64,000 nt of DNA from Solimonas_A sp052035235 (GCA_052035235.1 JBPOHT010000031.1:1-64000), one strand, 5' to 3'; shown: positions 26,328-38,551, counted from the stretch's first letter. Made by a program: numbers and translations. Notes: a model not told the origin generated them from the sequence alone.

Positions 26328-27320
26328 CTAGAAGTTGTCGTCCCCGAGGCCGGGGTAGAACAGTTGGATGTTCGGATCGACCGGTGGCAGCCCCGCGCGC
26401 TCCATGGTGGTCTGCTCCTCCGGCGTCAGCCAGGGCAGGTCGTGCCGGGCGCGCTGGAATCCGGTGTGTTCCGACACCGGCAGGCTGGGGTCGTGGCGCG
26501 GATCCGGCACCTCCCAATAGTGCTCGGTGCCCAGCTCCACCAGGAGCAAGCGCCCATCCACCTTCCCGGCGCCCCTGTCGATGTATTGGCGGTTGCCGAT
26601 CGCCAAAGGCCACTTCTTGAGGGTGGTATGCCCGGAGACCAGCAGATCCAGACCGGCCACGGGCTTGCAGACCTGCGAAAACTGGTAGCGCTTCATCGTG
26701 GGATAGAGCGCACGCAGGTCCGGTTCCTCGGTGTGATAGACGGCCGCCGTGGCCGCAATGATGGGCTGACGATCCCAGAGAATCGCCGTCTGGATGCCCG
26801 GACGAAGCTTTTCGAAGAGGAACTCCTCGCGATCGGAGATTGCCCGGACGTCATCCCAGGTCCATTCAGCGGGAAGCCCGGCGTGCAGGATTCCCACGCG
26901 GCGCCCGTCCCGCAGTGGGACCTCCATGGCCAAGGGGAGCCGCTGCAGGATCGTTTCCATCCGGGCCTGCTCGGGCTTGCCCGGCCAGAGGGGATCATCC
27001 ATGCCGTCGTATTCGCAGCTGGAGCTTACCGAACGGCCGGAGCTATGAATTGCGCCGAAATAGGCGCCCTGTTGCATGGCCTCGTGGTTGCCCATGACCG
27101 CGAAAAACCAGGGGGTCTCGGTCAGCTTGAGGCAACGAACCGACTCCGGGCCCCGGTGCACGAGATCGCCCGCGGAAAACAGGCGATCGCGCGCTTGATC
27201 GAATGCCACGGCGTCCATCAGACGGCCCAGCATCTCCCGGCAGCCGTGCAGGTCGCCGATGCAGAAGTCACGCCCCCGCTTGTTGACGGGGAGGGACACA
27301 AAAGGGGTGTCGAACAGCAT
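26328..27320 (-). CDS. PPP-type metallophosphatase (lambda-phosphatase-like), copy 1
   Basis: 330 aa from ATG 27320. Motifs: GDLHGC, GDLVHRGPES, VMGNHEAMQ, ILHAGLP and SGHTTLK. These are the bacterial PPP Ser/Thr(Tyr) phosphatase signatures, except that the usual GDxVDRG has His in place of the second Asp. About half of its residues match copy 2 (27351-28295), beginning with MLFDxPFVSLPVNxRGRDFC. A C-terminal part (about 230-330) is specific to this subfamily. It ends 87 bases before the tRNA on the same strand. Confidence 0.85.
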   Translation of the reverse strand: MLFDTPFVSLPVNKRGRDFCIGDLHGCREMLGRLMDAVAFDQARDRLFSAGDLVHRGPESVRCLKLTETPWFFAVMGNHEAMQQGAYFGAIHSSGRSVSSSCEYDGMDDPLWPGKPEQARMETILQRLPLAMEVPLRDGRRVGILHAGLPAEWTWDDVRAISDREEFLFEKLRPGIQTAILWDRQPIIAATAAVYHTEEPDLRALYPTMKRYQFSQVCKPVAGLDLLVSGHTTLKKWPLAIGNRQYIDRGAGKVDGRLLLVELGTEHYWEVPDPRHDPSLPVSEHTGFQRARHDLPWLTPEEQTTMERAGLPPVDPNIQLFYPGLGDDNF

Positions 27321-27350
27321 GGAGATCTCTATGTCGTCGTGAGGGAGGGA

Positions 27351-28295
27351 TCAGCGCGACCAGGCGCGCTGCAACTCCTCTGCCAGGCCTGGAATCTCGC
27401 CTTCCGGGAGCCAGGGCAAGTCCATCGCTGGTTCCAAATATCGATCGAGAATGCGGACGGGCATCTCCAGCATCATCCGGGGGTCGGGAGCCTGCCAGCA
27501 GCACCCACTGGCCAGGTCGACCATTGATAGCCAGCCATCCGGAAGCCCGGCACCGGTGTCCACGAACAGACGCATCCCAGCCCGCAAAGGCTGGTCGCCG
27601 GGGGTTTGGGAGTGACCGGAGATCAACAAATCGATGTCCGGAATCTGCTGTCCCACGGCGTACTGCTGGCGGCGTTGGCCCAAGTTGAGAGCGGCAATAC
27701 GTGTCTTCGCATCGGGCAATGCCGCGGTAAACACGAAGTCCGCCGGCAGCCTGTCCCAGAGCAACAAGGGCTGCAGGGCCACGCGTGGCCTGTCCAGTTC
27801 GGCATCGCGCCGATAGATCGTCTGGACATCGGCCCAACGGTAGGGCGATCGCAGGCCGGCGTGCACGATGCCCACGCGCCGTCCATCCATCAGGGTGGTT
27901 TCGATCGCCAGAGGAAGACCATCGAGGATGGCCTGGTAGCGCTGGTGCTCCCGCGCGATCGCCTGTGGATCTGCATCGGCCAGGTATTCCAGGCCGGTTT
28001 CGAGCTTCGAGTCTTCGACCCAATAGGCACCGGCGTAGGCCGCGATCTGCATCGCCTCGTGATTGCCCATCACCGGAAAGAACCAGGGCTGCTCGGCCAG
28101 GCAAAGGCACGCCGCGGACTCTGGACCGCGGTGAATGAGGTCACCGACCGAGAAGAGCCGGTCGCGCTGCGGATCGAAGTCGACCGCCGTCAGCAATTGG
28201 TCGAGCATCTGACGGCAACCGTGGAGGTCGCCAATACAAAAATCACGGCCTCGGTCGTTGACCGGCAGGCTGACAAAGGGGGAGTCGAACAACAT
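27351..28295 (-). CDS. PPP-type metallophosphatase (lambda-phosphatase-like), copy 2
   Basis: 314 aa from ATG 28295; first gene of the minus-strand unit, 30 bases ahead of copy 1. Motifs GDLHGC, GDLIHRGPES (again His for Asp), VMGNHEAMQ, IVHAGLR and SGHSQTPG. Tandem paralogue of copy 1. The 244-base leader before it (28296-28539) is AT-richer and holds the GAGTATAGTC site. Such enzymes remove phosphate from proteins in the cytoplasm; the target is unknown. Confidence 0.85.
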   Translation of the reverse strand: MLFDSPFVSLPVNDRGRDFCIGDLHGCRQMLDQLLTAVDFDPQRDRLFSVGDLIHRGPESAACLCLAEQPWFFPVMGNHEAMQIAAYAGAYWVEDSKLETGLEYLADADPQAIAREHQRYQAILDGLPLAIETTLMDGRRVGIVHAGLRSPYRWADVQTIYRRDAELDRPRVALQPLLLWDRLPADFVFTAALPDAKTRIAALNLGQRRQQYAVGQQIPDIDLLISGHSQTPGDQPLRAGMRLFVDTGAGLPDGWLSMVDLASGCCWQAPDPRMMLEMPVRILDRYLEPAMDLPWLPEGEIPGLAEELQRAWSR

Positions 28296-28408
28296 GGCAT
28301 CTCTCGAAGAGGTGGCAGCCGATGGCTGCCAGAGATGCGTTCAATAACGCGCCGGCAGCCCCGTCAGGGCAGTCGTATCATTTGCGTTATGAAGATTGTC
28401 TTCATGAT

Positions 28409-28418
28409 GAGTATAGTC
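28409..28418. promoter_or_regulatory. GAGTATAGTC, near-copy of the Xre-upstream palindrome
   Basis: Lies in the AT-richer divergent region between the phosphatase gene (28295, minus) and the 65-aa gene (28540, plus). It differs at one base from GAGTATACTC at 24812-24821, and both follow ATG/GATG. Proposed shared operator; weak evidence because the motif is short. Confidence 0.3.
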
Positions 28419-28539
28419 TGCACTCGTTTATGAGCTTGAGCAATAGCCCCTTACTTGTCCCCTCTCAGGATCGAGTTGGTGGGGAGTTTTTTCTACCATC
28501 GAAACATTGAAACAACGCGGAGTTAACTCAGGGGGACAT

Positions 28540-28737
28540 ATGCGAGGAACACTGCCGCCTCCTGATGGATATCCAAGCTGGTTGGACTACGCCGTCGACC
28601 ATTTTGATACGAGGACTATTCAACTGGAGCGAATGTTCGACCGCGATGATCCTCCTGACAGGGAGGCGATGCGGGACGCTGCGCGAGCAGAGCTCGATTC
28701 CCTGAGAGCCCAAGTACGCCGCCGGGGCACTCAATAG
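28540..28737 (+). CDS. small hypothetical protein
   Basis: 65 aa; ATG 28540 with AGGGGG nine bases upstream. Starts MRGTLPPPDGYPSWLDYAV, then an acidic/Arg-rich helix (REAMRDAARAELDSLRAQVRR). I recall similar small proteins in integrative elements and plasmids of Proteobacteria, but have no function for it. The last seven bases overlap the end of the convergent desaturase gene. Confidence 0.6.
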   Translation: MRGTLPPPDGYPSWLDYAVDHFDTRTIQLERMFDRDDPPDREAMRDAARAELDSLRAQVRRRGTQ

Positions 28738-29630
28738 CGGTCCGCATTGCCACGACCCACGATGCCCAGCCGCTTCACCTGTCCATTGCGCTTGCCCATT
28801 GGCCAGAGAATCTGCCCCAGGTATGTCGCGGGAATATCATCCTCCTTGAGGCCGACCTCGCCGCGCGCAGGGCTTCGCGGTGCATCGTGATGGGTGCCGA
28901 AGAGCAGGTCCCAGATGAGGAACACCTCGCCGAAATTCACCTGTGCATCCTCGAACTCCCGCTTGTGGTGCCACCGGTGCATCTCCGCAACTCCGAGTAC
29001 ATGCCGGAGAGGTCCCAGCCGATAGTCCAGATTGGCATGCTGGAACGCCAGGTGGATGCTCATGATGCTGAGCCAGGCGCCCAGAGCGATGGGCGTCGCC
29101 CCCAGCACCAGCAAGGTGATCAACCCGGGCCCCGCCAGGACCAGCGCCGACAACGGGTGACGGCGGCCGCCGTTGAGCCAATAGAGCCGTTCGGGCATGT
29201 GATGGATGGCGTGCAGGCGCCACAGGAAGCCACTGATGTGGCTGGCACGATGCATGGTGTAGAGCCCGAGGTCCATGACCGCACCTGCCAGAAGAACTTG
29301 TGTCCACATGGGAGCCGAGGTCGGCCACAAGCCAGGCAACTCGGGAAATAGCGCCCGCAATCCGAAGGCGGAGGCGACGGCTCCCTGGATAAGGGCATGG
29401 CTCACCAGCAGGTGCAGGATATCGACCCGGGTATCGCCCCCATGGTCGCGGTTCCAGGCTGGCTCATACGGGGCCAGCCGCTCCAGCACGGCCACGGCGC
29501 CGATGCCCAGGACCACGAGCAGGGGGAAGGCCGGCCAGTAAGCGACGCCGCGACCGGCCAGTACGACCAAGTACACGGCCAAGGTCCCCAGGACCAGGGG
29601 ATAGGCGAGGTATCGAACTGCGGTCCGCAT
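28731..29630 (-). CDS. sterol desaturase / fatty-acid hydroxylase family membrane protein
   Basis: 299 aa from ATG 29630. Several membrane segments in the first 130 residues. The di-iron His clusters are present: HRASH, HAIHHMPE, and HRWHHKREFED, with a late FGTHHD. Members insert hydroxyls or double bonds in lipids or sterols using O2. Minus-strand, 135 bases after the DUF2269 gene, so perhaps in the AraC-led unit. Lipid substrate unknown. Confidence 0.85.
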   Translation of the reverse strand: MRTAVRYLAYPLVLGTLAVYLVVLAGRGVAYWPAFPLLVVLGIGAVAVLERLAPYEPAWNRDHGGDTRVDILHLLVSHALIQGAVASAFGLRALFPELPGLWPTSAPMWTQVLLAGAVMDLGLYTMHRASHISGFLWRLHAIHHMPERLYWLNGGRRHPLSALVLAGPGLITLLVLGATPIALGAWLSIMSIHLAFQHANLDYRLGPLRHVLGVAEMHRWHHKREFEDAQVNFGEVFLIWDLLFGTHHDAPRSPARGEVGLKEDDIPATYLGQILWPMGKRNGQVKRLGIVGRGNADRY

Positions 29631-29765
29631 GGGGTGCTCCTTGGATGCTGCGATGGGAAGCAGACTACGCAGGAGGCGGGAATCGGGCTTGAACGTTTTG
29701 GCTATCGTTTCGGCACAGGACCCTGGCGCGGCTGGGGCAGCTTTCCCGGCGGACGGGCTGGGCGC

Positions 29766-30410
29766 CTACATATGTGCCCCAGGGCCGTGGCCACCGTGCA
29801 CAAGCATGGCAACGAGCACGAGCAACAGGACCGTCCCGGCGGCGATGAAGCCTTTCACCCAACGGGGCAACCCGGTCATTGCTCCAGCATGGCGCTTATC
29901 AGCGCTGCGAGTGCCTAGCACCCGAGCGCCGTACGGGGTGAGGCCGGCGGGCTTGTAGATGGCCAGGGCGGTGGTCACGAGCAACACTCCAAGACCTCCC
30001 GCGGCATGGACCACCAGCGAGAGTTTCAGCCCGGCGAAACCCTGTAACGAGACGGCGGTCTGTGCGGCGGTCGAGAGCGCGCTGATCGGAGTCAGTTTCA
30101 TCAGAAGCACGGCGGTGGCAAACGTCGTGAGCAAGAGCTTGATCGTCACCCAATAGTGCCGGAACAACCCCCAGGCGGTGCCCAGGGCTTGCATCAGCCC
30201 GGTCACGAGCGAGGTCGCGGCGAGTGGCAGAATAACGAACCAGGCCGTGATGCCCATCATCAGACAGGCCGCTCGCACGATGGCGGGATCCTGGTTGGAT
30301 AAGCTGACCAGTGAATGCGCCAGGAACACGGCCAGCGCGCCGGCCCAGCCGATCGATGCGGTGACGTGGAAGGTCAGCATCAGTTTGCGGATGTTGGACG
30401 TCATGATCAT
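29766..30410 (-). CDS. DUF2269-like integral membrane protein
   Basis: 214 aa from ATG 30410 (the frame also contains TTG at 30419). Four to five membrane helices: LTFHVTASIGWAGALAVFLAH, ACLMMGITAWFVILPLAAT, YWVTIKLLLTTFATAVLL, LVVHAAGGLGVLLVTTALAIY, and a C-terminal VLLLVLVAMLVHGGHG ending in a His-rich tail. The His in the first helix and GWAGA resemble DUF2269. Starts 36 bases after the AraC gene stop. Confidence 0.65.
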   Translation of the reverse strand: MIMTSNIRKLMLTFHVTASIGWAGALAVFLAHSLVSLSNQDPAIVRAACLMMGITAWFVILPLAATSLVTGLMQALGTAWGLFRHYWVTIKLLLTTFATAVLLMKLTPISALSTAAQTAVSLQGFAGLKLSLVVHAAGGLGVLLVTTALAIYKPAGLTPYGARVLGTRSADKRHAGAMTGLPRWVKGFIAAGTVLLLVLVAMLVHGGHGPGAHM

Positions 30411-30446
30411 GGGGTTCAATCCAGTGCCGAGAGGCGGGTGGGGGAC

Positions 30447-31214
30447 TCAGGCGCTTGCACGCAGAGACAGGAGGGGGTGCAGCAAGACATTCGGTGCAAT
30501 CCCGAAGGTGCTGCGGAAACTGCGCGACAGATGGGCGGAATCCGAAAAGCCACTGGCATGGGCCGCCTCCGTGAGATTGCGGCCATCGGCGATGGCGGCC
30601 AGGGCATGCTGCAGGCGCAGCCAACGCAGGTACGGACGCAGGGGCATGCCGGTATGCGCGCGGAACAGGTGTGCGAAGCGACTGGACGACAGGCCGGCCT
30701 TTTTCGCCAGCTGGGCGCCGGACAGCGACTCGGGCAAGGGGCTCGGCAGTGTCGCAAGGCAGTCCTGGATGCGAGGATCCGTGAATGGAGGCTCCGATGC
30801 TGCCGGGGCGGACCCCAGCAAATCGGCAATGGCGAGCTCCAGCATTCCGGGGGCATTGGCCGATAACAGTTCGACCAGGCGTCGACACTGAGCTTCGGTC
30901 AGGGCGCGCGGCCCGGGACCGCACCACTGATCGAGTCTTCGGCCCTGGCTGGACTCTCGTTCCAGATAGAGCAACAGCAGCGGATTCGGTCCGCTGACGA
31001 GTTGGTGGGCGTGATCGGCAGGGATGACGATTCCGGGAGTCCGGACCAGGCTTCCCGTTCCCAGCTGTAGCTCGACGGCATCCGTCAGGCCTAGCGCGAG
31101 CTGAACGGCGTGATGGCGATGCAGGGAGTGATCCCCGGCCGTGCCGCTGAATAGCGCCCATCCGGGCTGAATGCTGGCCTTGCCTCTCCACATGGCGGCA
31201 TCTTCATCGTCCAT
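30447..31214 (-). CDS. AraC-family transcriptional regulator
   Basis: 255 aa. The C-terminal 100 residues hold the two-helix-turn-helix AraC domain: AQLAKKAGLSSSRFAHLFRAHTG, YLRWLRLQHALAAIADG, TEAAHASGFSDSAHLSRSFRSTFG (residues about 165-245). The N-terminal cupin-like part (HHAVQLALGL, GIVIPADHAHQLV) would bind the effector. Heads a probable operon with the DUF2269 and desaturase-like genes. The 216-base gap to the divergent copper genes holds the promoters of both. Confidence 0.85.
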   Translation of the reverse strand: MDDEDAAMWRGKASIQPGWALFSGTAGDHSLHRHHAVQLALGLTDAVELQLGTGSLVRTPGIVIPADHAHQLVSGPNPLLLLYLERESSQGRRLDQWCGPGPRALTEAQCRRLVELLSANAPGMLELAIADLLGSAPAASEPPFTDPRIQDCLATLPSPLPESLSGAQLAKKAGLSSSRFAHLFRAHTGMPLRPYLRWLRLQHALAAIADGRNLTEAAHASGFSDSAHLSRSFRSTFGIAPNVLLHPLLSLRASA

Positions 31215-31430
31215 GGTTGGCTATTCAAGGAGCTATTTCGGCCGAACCTCGCCCGTCCGAGCAGTCTTTGAAGCCGAAACCGTCGAGGCCTCAAGGACAT
31301 GCTGCCGATTGCCTGAAGTGAACTCCGGGACCGGACTGCGCCCTTGAATTCGGTCCGTCGACCAACGAGGGGTGTAATCACATGAAAATCATTGCGGAAC
31401 GCCGCAGCGGGACTTAGAGTCATAGACGTC

Positions 31431-31793
31431 ATGAAAACAGGCCGGACATGGTTGAGCGTGCTGCTGGGGCTGGTGCTCCTGCTTCAGGGCTATGCCGTGT
31501 CCGCGACGCCTCGGGCGAACCTCATCAAGGCACTCGACGCTGACATGGCGATGCAGATGGACATGCCTTGCCATGGCCAGAAGGCCGACGCGAAGAAGGC
31601 CGGAAAGCCTTCCTGCTGCAACGCCGATTGCCCGGACATGACCACTTGCGCGCTTGGGCACATCGCCTCGCCGGTCGGCGTGACGCTGGATACTCCTCGC
31701 GGCGATATCGTTGAGCCTGGTTCGTTTGCCGTGCGTGAAATTGCACGCGCGCCGACATCCCTGTTGCGACCTCCCATCTTCTCCCTTGGCTGA
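31431..31793 (+). CDS. CopL-like exported Cys/Met/His protein
   Basis: 120 aa from ATG 31431. Signal peptide: KTGRTWLSVLLGLVLLLQGYAVSA. The mature part has MAMQMDMPCHGQ, KPSCCNADCPDM and CALGH, a metal-ligand-rich stretch like that of CopL proteins which precede copper genes in Xanthomonads. First gene of the cus operon, 71 bases ahead of cusC. Role as copper binder or regulator inferred. Confidence 0.6.
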   Translation: MKTGRTWLSVLLGLVLLLQGYAVSATPRANLIKALDADMAMQMDMPCHGQKADAKKAGKPSCCNADCPDMTTCALGHIASPVGVTLDTPRGDIVEPGSFAVREIARAPTSLLRPPIFSLG

Positions 31794-31864
31794 TGCATAG
31801 CCGTAGCTCGGGCATCGCCTGAGCTGTTTCGGGCCGCTGCGCGGTCCTATCGTGGAGAGAGTGC

Positions 31865-33178
31865 ATGTATCCCTCGTGTCGCCGCGCCCCTGCGCGGTAC
31901 CGGTGGCCGTCGGCGGTCGCCGCGGCCCTATTGGTGGCTGCTGTCCTGCCGTCCTGGGCCGAAGCCGACAGCCCCGCGCTGGCGCTCGGTGCAGTCGAGC
32001 GCCTGGCCGTGTCTGGACAGCCTATCCTCATCGGCCTGGAGGCCCAGGCGAGGGCCGCGCGGGAAACGACGGTCGCCGCGCGCCAGCTGCCGGATCCGCA
32101 GCTCGTGACGGGCATCCAGGACATCCCCGTCAACACCTCGGACGCCTGGTCCCTGGGACGCGACTCCGACACGCAGATCCAGGTCGGCCTGATGCAGGAG
32201 TTTCCGCGCGCGGAAAAGCGCCGCCTGCGAGGCGAGCTGTCCGAACGTGAAGCGGGACGCCTGCAGGCCGAGCATCACCTGGCCTGGCGCACTGTTCGGC
32301 GGGACGCGGCCCTGGCCTGGTTGCAGGTGTGGAAGTACGACCGGACCCTGACCCTGGCGCGGGCGAGCCTGCGCGAGACCGAGATCCAGGTGCAGACCGT
32401 CGAGATCGCGCTGCGCACCGGCAGCGCCACACAGGCCGAGTTCCTGACCGCGCGCCAGGAAGTGGATCGCCTGAAGGACGCCGCCGCAGCCGCCGAACAG
32501 AGCATTGCGCACGCCCGCAATGGGTTGTCTCGCTGGATTGGTGACGAAGCGTTCCGCCCCGTTGCCAGTGATCTGCCTGACTTTCCGGCATTGCCATCGT
32601 TGGACGTAGTGCTGGAGCGCGTGCGGCAGCACCCGCACCTGGCTGGTGCCGCGGCACAAGTCGCCATGGCTCAGACCAGTGCCGATCTGGCCTCCGCCGC
32701 CTACAAGCCGGACTGGCGCGTCGAAGTCGGTTACGGATACCGGCCGAAGTTCTCCGAGATGGCCATGCTGCAGGTCGGCATCGATCTGCCGGTCTTCACC
32801 CGCAACCGCCAGGACCGCGCCGTTGCTGCGGCTCATGCTCAGCAGGAGGCCGCGGCCGCGGTGGTCGATGATGCCCGCCGGCAACTGCTCTCGGAGGCCC
32901 GACTCAATCACCAGGATTGGCAACGACTGATCGCGCGCCTGAAGGCCTACGACGAGGGCCTGCTTCCGCAGAGCGGCAATCGCGTCACCGCTTCGCTCGC
33001 GGGCTGGCGGTCGGGACGTGGGCTGCTGCGCGACGTGATCGACGCTCGCCGCGGCGCCCTGGAGCTGCAGATGGCCCGCCTGGACCTGCAGTCCGACCTC
33101 ACCATGCACTACATCCAACTCAGCTATCTCGGTGCCTTCGAGAACGCCTCGGGTGCCGGAGACCCCAACCATGAATAA
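31865..33178 (+). CDS. cusC: TolC-family outer-membrane efflux protein (CusC/CzcC-like)
   Basis: 437 aa with an N-terminal signal (residues 1-35). Two copies of the OEP repeat, seen as long coiled-coil helices (LARASLRETEIQVQTVEIAL; AAHAQQEAAAAVVDDARRQL). The beta-segments VTGIQDIPVNTSDAW and DWRVEVGYGYRPKF fit the barrel. Forms the outer-membrane exit of a CBA pump with the next two genes. Overlaps cusB by eight bases. Confidence 0.85.
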   Translation: MYPSCRRAPARYRWPSAVAAALLVAAVLPSWAEADSPALALGAVERLAVSGQPILIGLEAQARAARETTVAARQLPDPQLVTGIQDIPVNTSDAWSLGRDSDTQIQVGLMQEFPRAEKRRLRGELSEREAGRLQAEHHLAWRTVRRDAALAWLQVWKYDRTLTLARASLRETEIQVQTVEIALRTGSATQAEFLTARQEVDRLKDAAAAAEQSIAHARNGLSRWIGDEAFRPVASDLPDFPALPSLDVVLERVRQHPHLAGAAAQVAMAQTSADLASAAYKPDWRVEVGYGYRPKFSEMAMLQVGIDLPVFTRNRQDRAVAAAHAQQEAAAAVVDDARRQLLSEARLNHQDWQRLIARLKAYDEGLLPQSGNRVTASLAGWRSGRGLLRDVIDARRGALELQMARLDLQSDLTMHYIQLSYLGAFENASGAGDPNHE

Positions 33179-34552
33179 GAAGATCTTGATTGTTCTGACC
33201 CTCGTGCTCGCGGCAGCCGCCGGCTTGGGCTGGTGGTACGCCCGGGAGGGAGAAGGGCATCGCCACGAGTTGGTGAAAAAGATGGATGCCCAGGGCCAAG
33301 CGTATTGGACCTGTCCGATGCATCCCCAGGTGCGCCAGGACCATCCCGGCAACTGTCCGATTTGTGGCATGAAGCTGGTGAAGCGGGAGGACCAGCCTGC
33401 AGCGGCGCCGGCCAGTGGCTCTGCCGCCGAGCGCCGGGTGCTGTACTGGTACGACCCCATGAAACCGGAGGTTCACTTCGACAAGCCCGGCAAGTCGCCC
33501 TTCATGGACATGGACCTTCAACCCCAGTACGCCGAAGAGTCCGCCCAGCGCGACGACAACACGATGCGTATCGAGATCGACCCGCGCATGGCCCAGAACC
33601 TCGGCATGCGCACTGCACCGGTCGAACGCGGCACCTTCTGGCAGCGCATCGACACCGTCGGCAGCGTCGCAGTCGATGAGCGTCGCATCGTGTCCGTGGA
33701 AGCGCGCGCCGCCGGCTGGGTCGAGCGGCTGGAGGTCCGGGCGGTCGGCGATACGGTGCGCCGGGGCCAGGTCGTGGCCGGGGTCTACGCGCCCGATCTT
33801 CTGGCGGCACAGGAGGAGTTGGCACTAGCGCGCAAGCTGGGGGACCCGACCTTGATCGATGCCGCCAAGACCCGGCTCAACCTGCTCGGCGTCGGCACCG
33901 GTGGCACCGCCGGGCCGCAGCGTCGGGTGGGGATCGTCGCCCCACAGGCCGGTGTGGTGACCGAATTGATGGTCCGCGAAGGGGGGCAGGTGACTCCCGG
34001 AATGCCTCTGATGAAGCTTGCCGACCTGTCGAGCATCTGGATCCTGGTCGAGATACCCGAGACCCAGGCCGGCTGGATCACGAAGGGCAAGGCTGTGGAG
34101 GCACGCCTGAAGAGCCAGCCGGAGCGGGTATTCGAAGGCATCGTCGACTACGTCTACCCAATGCTCGATACCCAGACCCGGACACTGAAAGTGCGCTTGG
34201 TGTTCGACAATCCCGATTTGGCTTTCAAACCCGGCATGTTCGCGGACGTGACCCTCTTCGGCGGGGCGAAGCGCGACGTCGTCATGGTCCCGAGCGAGGC
34301 CGTCATCCGTACGGGCGATCGCAGCGTGGTATTGGTGGCCGAGGCTGCCGGCCGCTACCGGCCGGTTCACGTCGAGCCGGGCCCCGAGCGACAGGACCAG
34401 ACGGTGATCCTGTCGGGACTTTCCGAAGGGCAGCAGGTGGTCGTATCCGGCCAGTTCCTGCTGGACTCCGAGGCCAGCCTGCGCGGGGCCTATCAACGCA
34501 TGGGTGGTCCGGCAAAGATGGATAAGGCTGCAATGACCACCGAGCCGGCGCC

Positions 34553-34556
<4 letters not shown>
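33171..34556 (+). CDS. cusB: CusB-like periplasmic adaptor with heavy-metal-binding domain
   Basis: 461 aa from ATG 33171. One N-terminal membrane anchor, then a heavy-metal-binding domain (WTCPMHPQVRQDHPGNCPICG, residues about 45-65), and a second, decayed copy (YWYDPMKPEVHFDKPGKSPFMDMDLQP) in which the Cys are lost. The adaptor core follows: GWVERLEVRAVGDTVRRGQ, the hairpin QEELALARKL, VVTELMVREGGQVTPGMPLM and a beta-barrel. Links pump to outer membrane channel and hands over Cu(I)/Ag(I). Overlaps cusA by four bases (GTGA). Confidence 0.9.
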
Positions 34557-37696
<3,140 letters not shown>

Positions 37697-37725
37697 CAGG
37701 CCTTCGCCGGAACGGCACAGCAACC

Positions 37726-37752
37726 GCCCGGTCCAAATCCTGTAGACCGGGC
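37726..37752 (+). other. intergenic hairpin after cusA
   Basis: An 8-bp perfect stem (GCCCGGTC / GACCGGGC) with an 11-base loop between cusA and the next gene. No U-run follows, so it is more likely an mRNA stability or attenuation element than a true terminator. Confidence 0.4.
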
Positions 37753-37764
37753 AGGAGCAACCGC

Positions 37765-38142
37765 GTGCGCCGAGGAGTCTGGGCCGTTCTGATCGTCATG
37801 GCGACGCTGCTGCCTTGGCGCGTGGCGCTGGCCTGTGCCCATGACGCCGCATCCATGCAGCAACGTTGCTGTTGCACCGACGCCATGGCGCCGTGTCCGC
37901 AGGTCAGCAGCGGCGTCGGCAAATGCTGCAAGCAGGTCGTCGCCCTTCCGGCACAGGTCAAGGACGCCCAAACCGACGCGCTTCCGACCTTCTCCGCCGA
38001 CAAGACGCCCGCTCCGCCGCCGTTGTCGCATCTTGCGCCCGACGGGGTTTGGCAGCCACCGCCAGTGACGGCTCTCGTCACGCCTGCGTCGGGCTTTGCC
38101 GGAACCCGCACCTACCTGCTTACGGCCCGCCTGCGACTGTAG
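37765..38142 (+). CDS. exported Cys-rich small protein
   Basis: 125 aa from GTG 37765. Signal peptide RRGVWAVLIVMATLLPWRVALA, mature part starting CAHDAASMQQRCCCTDAMAPC and GKCCKQVV: nine Cys within about 40 residues, then a Pro-rich stretch. Likely periplasmic Cu(I)/Ag(I) binder encoded with cusCBA. No named family recognised; resembles CopL/DUF2946-like proteins in style. Confidence 0.55.
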   Translation: MRRGVWAVLIVMATLLPWRVALACAHDAASMQQRCCCTDAMAPCPQVSSGVGKCCKQVVALPAQVKDAQTDALPTFSADKTPAPPPLSHLAPDGVWQPPPVTALVTPASGFAGTRTYLLTARLRL

Positions 38143-38244
38143 GAGCGGCGAGGGCCCGCGCCTGTGCGGGCCTGGATTCACCTCGACAACAAAGGCCGGC
38201 ATGCCCCTCATGCCATGCATTCCTGTTGCCCGAAGAGGTCATCC

Positions 38245-38529
38245 ATGAACACTACAGTCACCCTGATCCGCCGGCTCGGTCTGAGCCTGGTTGCGATCCT
38301 CGGCCCGGTCGAGGCGGCACAAGCCGCACCGAACTATGGCCCCCGCAACAACCTTCACGCCAGCGCGCCGGCCAAGCCCTGTATGGCCCCGGCAGTGATG
38401 CGGCAGCTCTGGGACGGCACTAGTAAGCGCCGTATCGAGGTCGCCGTCCTGGAGCCCTGCGACATCGCGCCGCAGCCCCACTCAACGAACTGGGTCGGCC
38501 CCCGGGGCACGATCCCTGCCGCCCCGTAA
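38245..38529 (+). CDS. small exported hypothetical protein
   Basis: 94 aa from ATG 38245 (GAGG upstream). Signal peptide ending VEAAQAAP. The mature chain is short, with NYGPRNN, PCMAPAVMRQLWDG and EPCDIAPQPH; two Cys, possibly a disulphide. No family recognised. It lies between two other exported small proteins downstream of cusCBA. Confidence 0.5.
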   Translation: MNTTVTLIRRLGLSLVAILGPVEAAQAAPNYGPRNNLHASAPAKPCMAPAVMRQLWDGTSKRRIEVAVLEPCDIAPQPHSTNWVGPRGTIPAAP

Positions 38530-38551
38530 GTTTTCTCTGAAGGAGATCATC

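Noticed and set aside
28322..28510. 62-residue open frame on the plus strand
   Set aside because: No ribosome site or family match; it lies in the regulatory gap between divergent genes.
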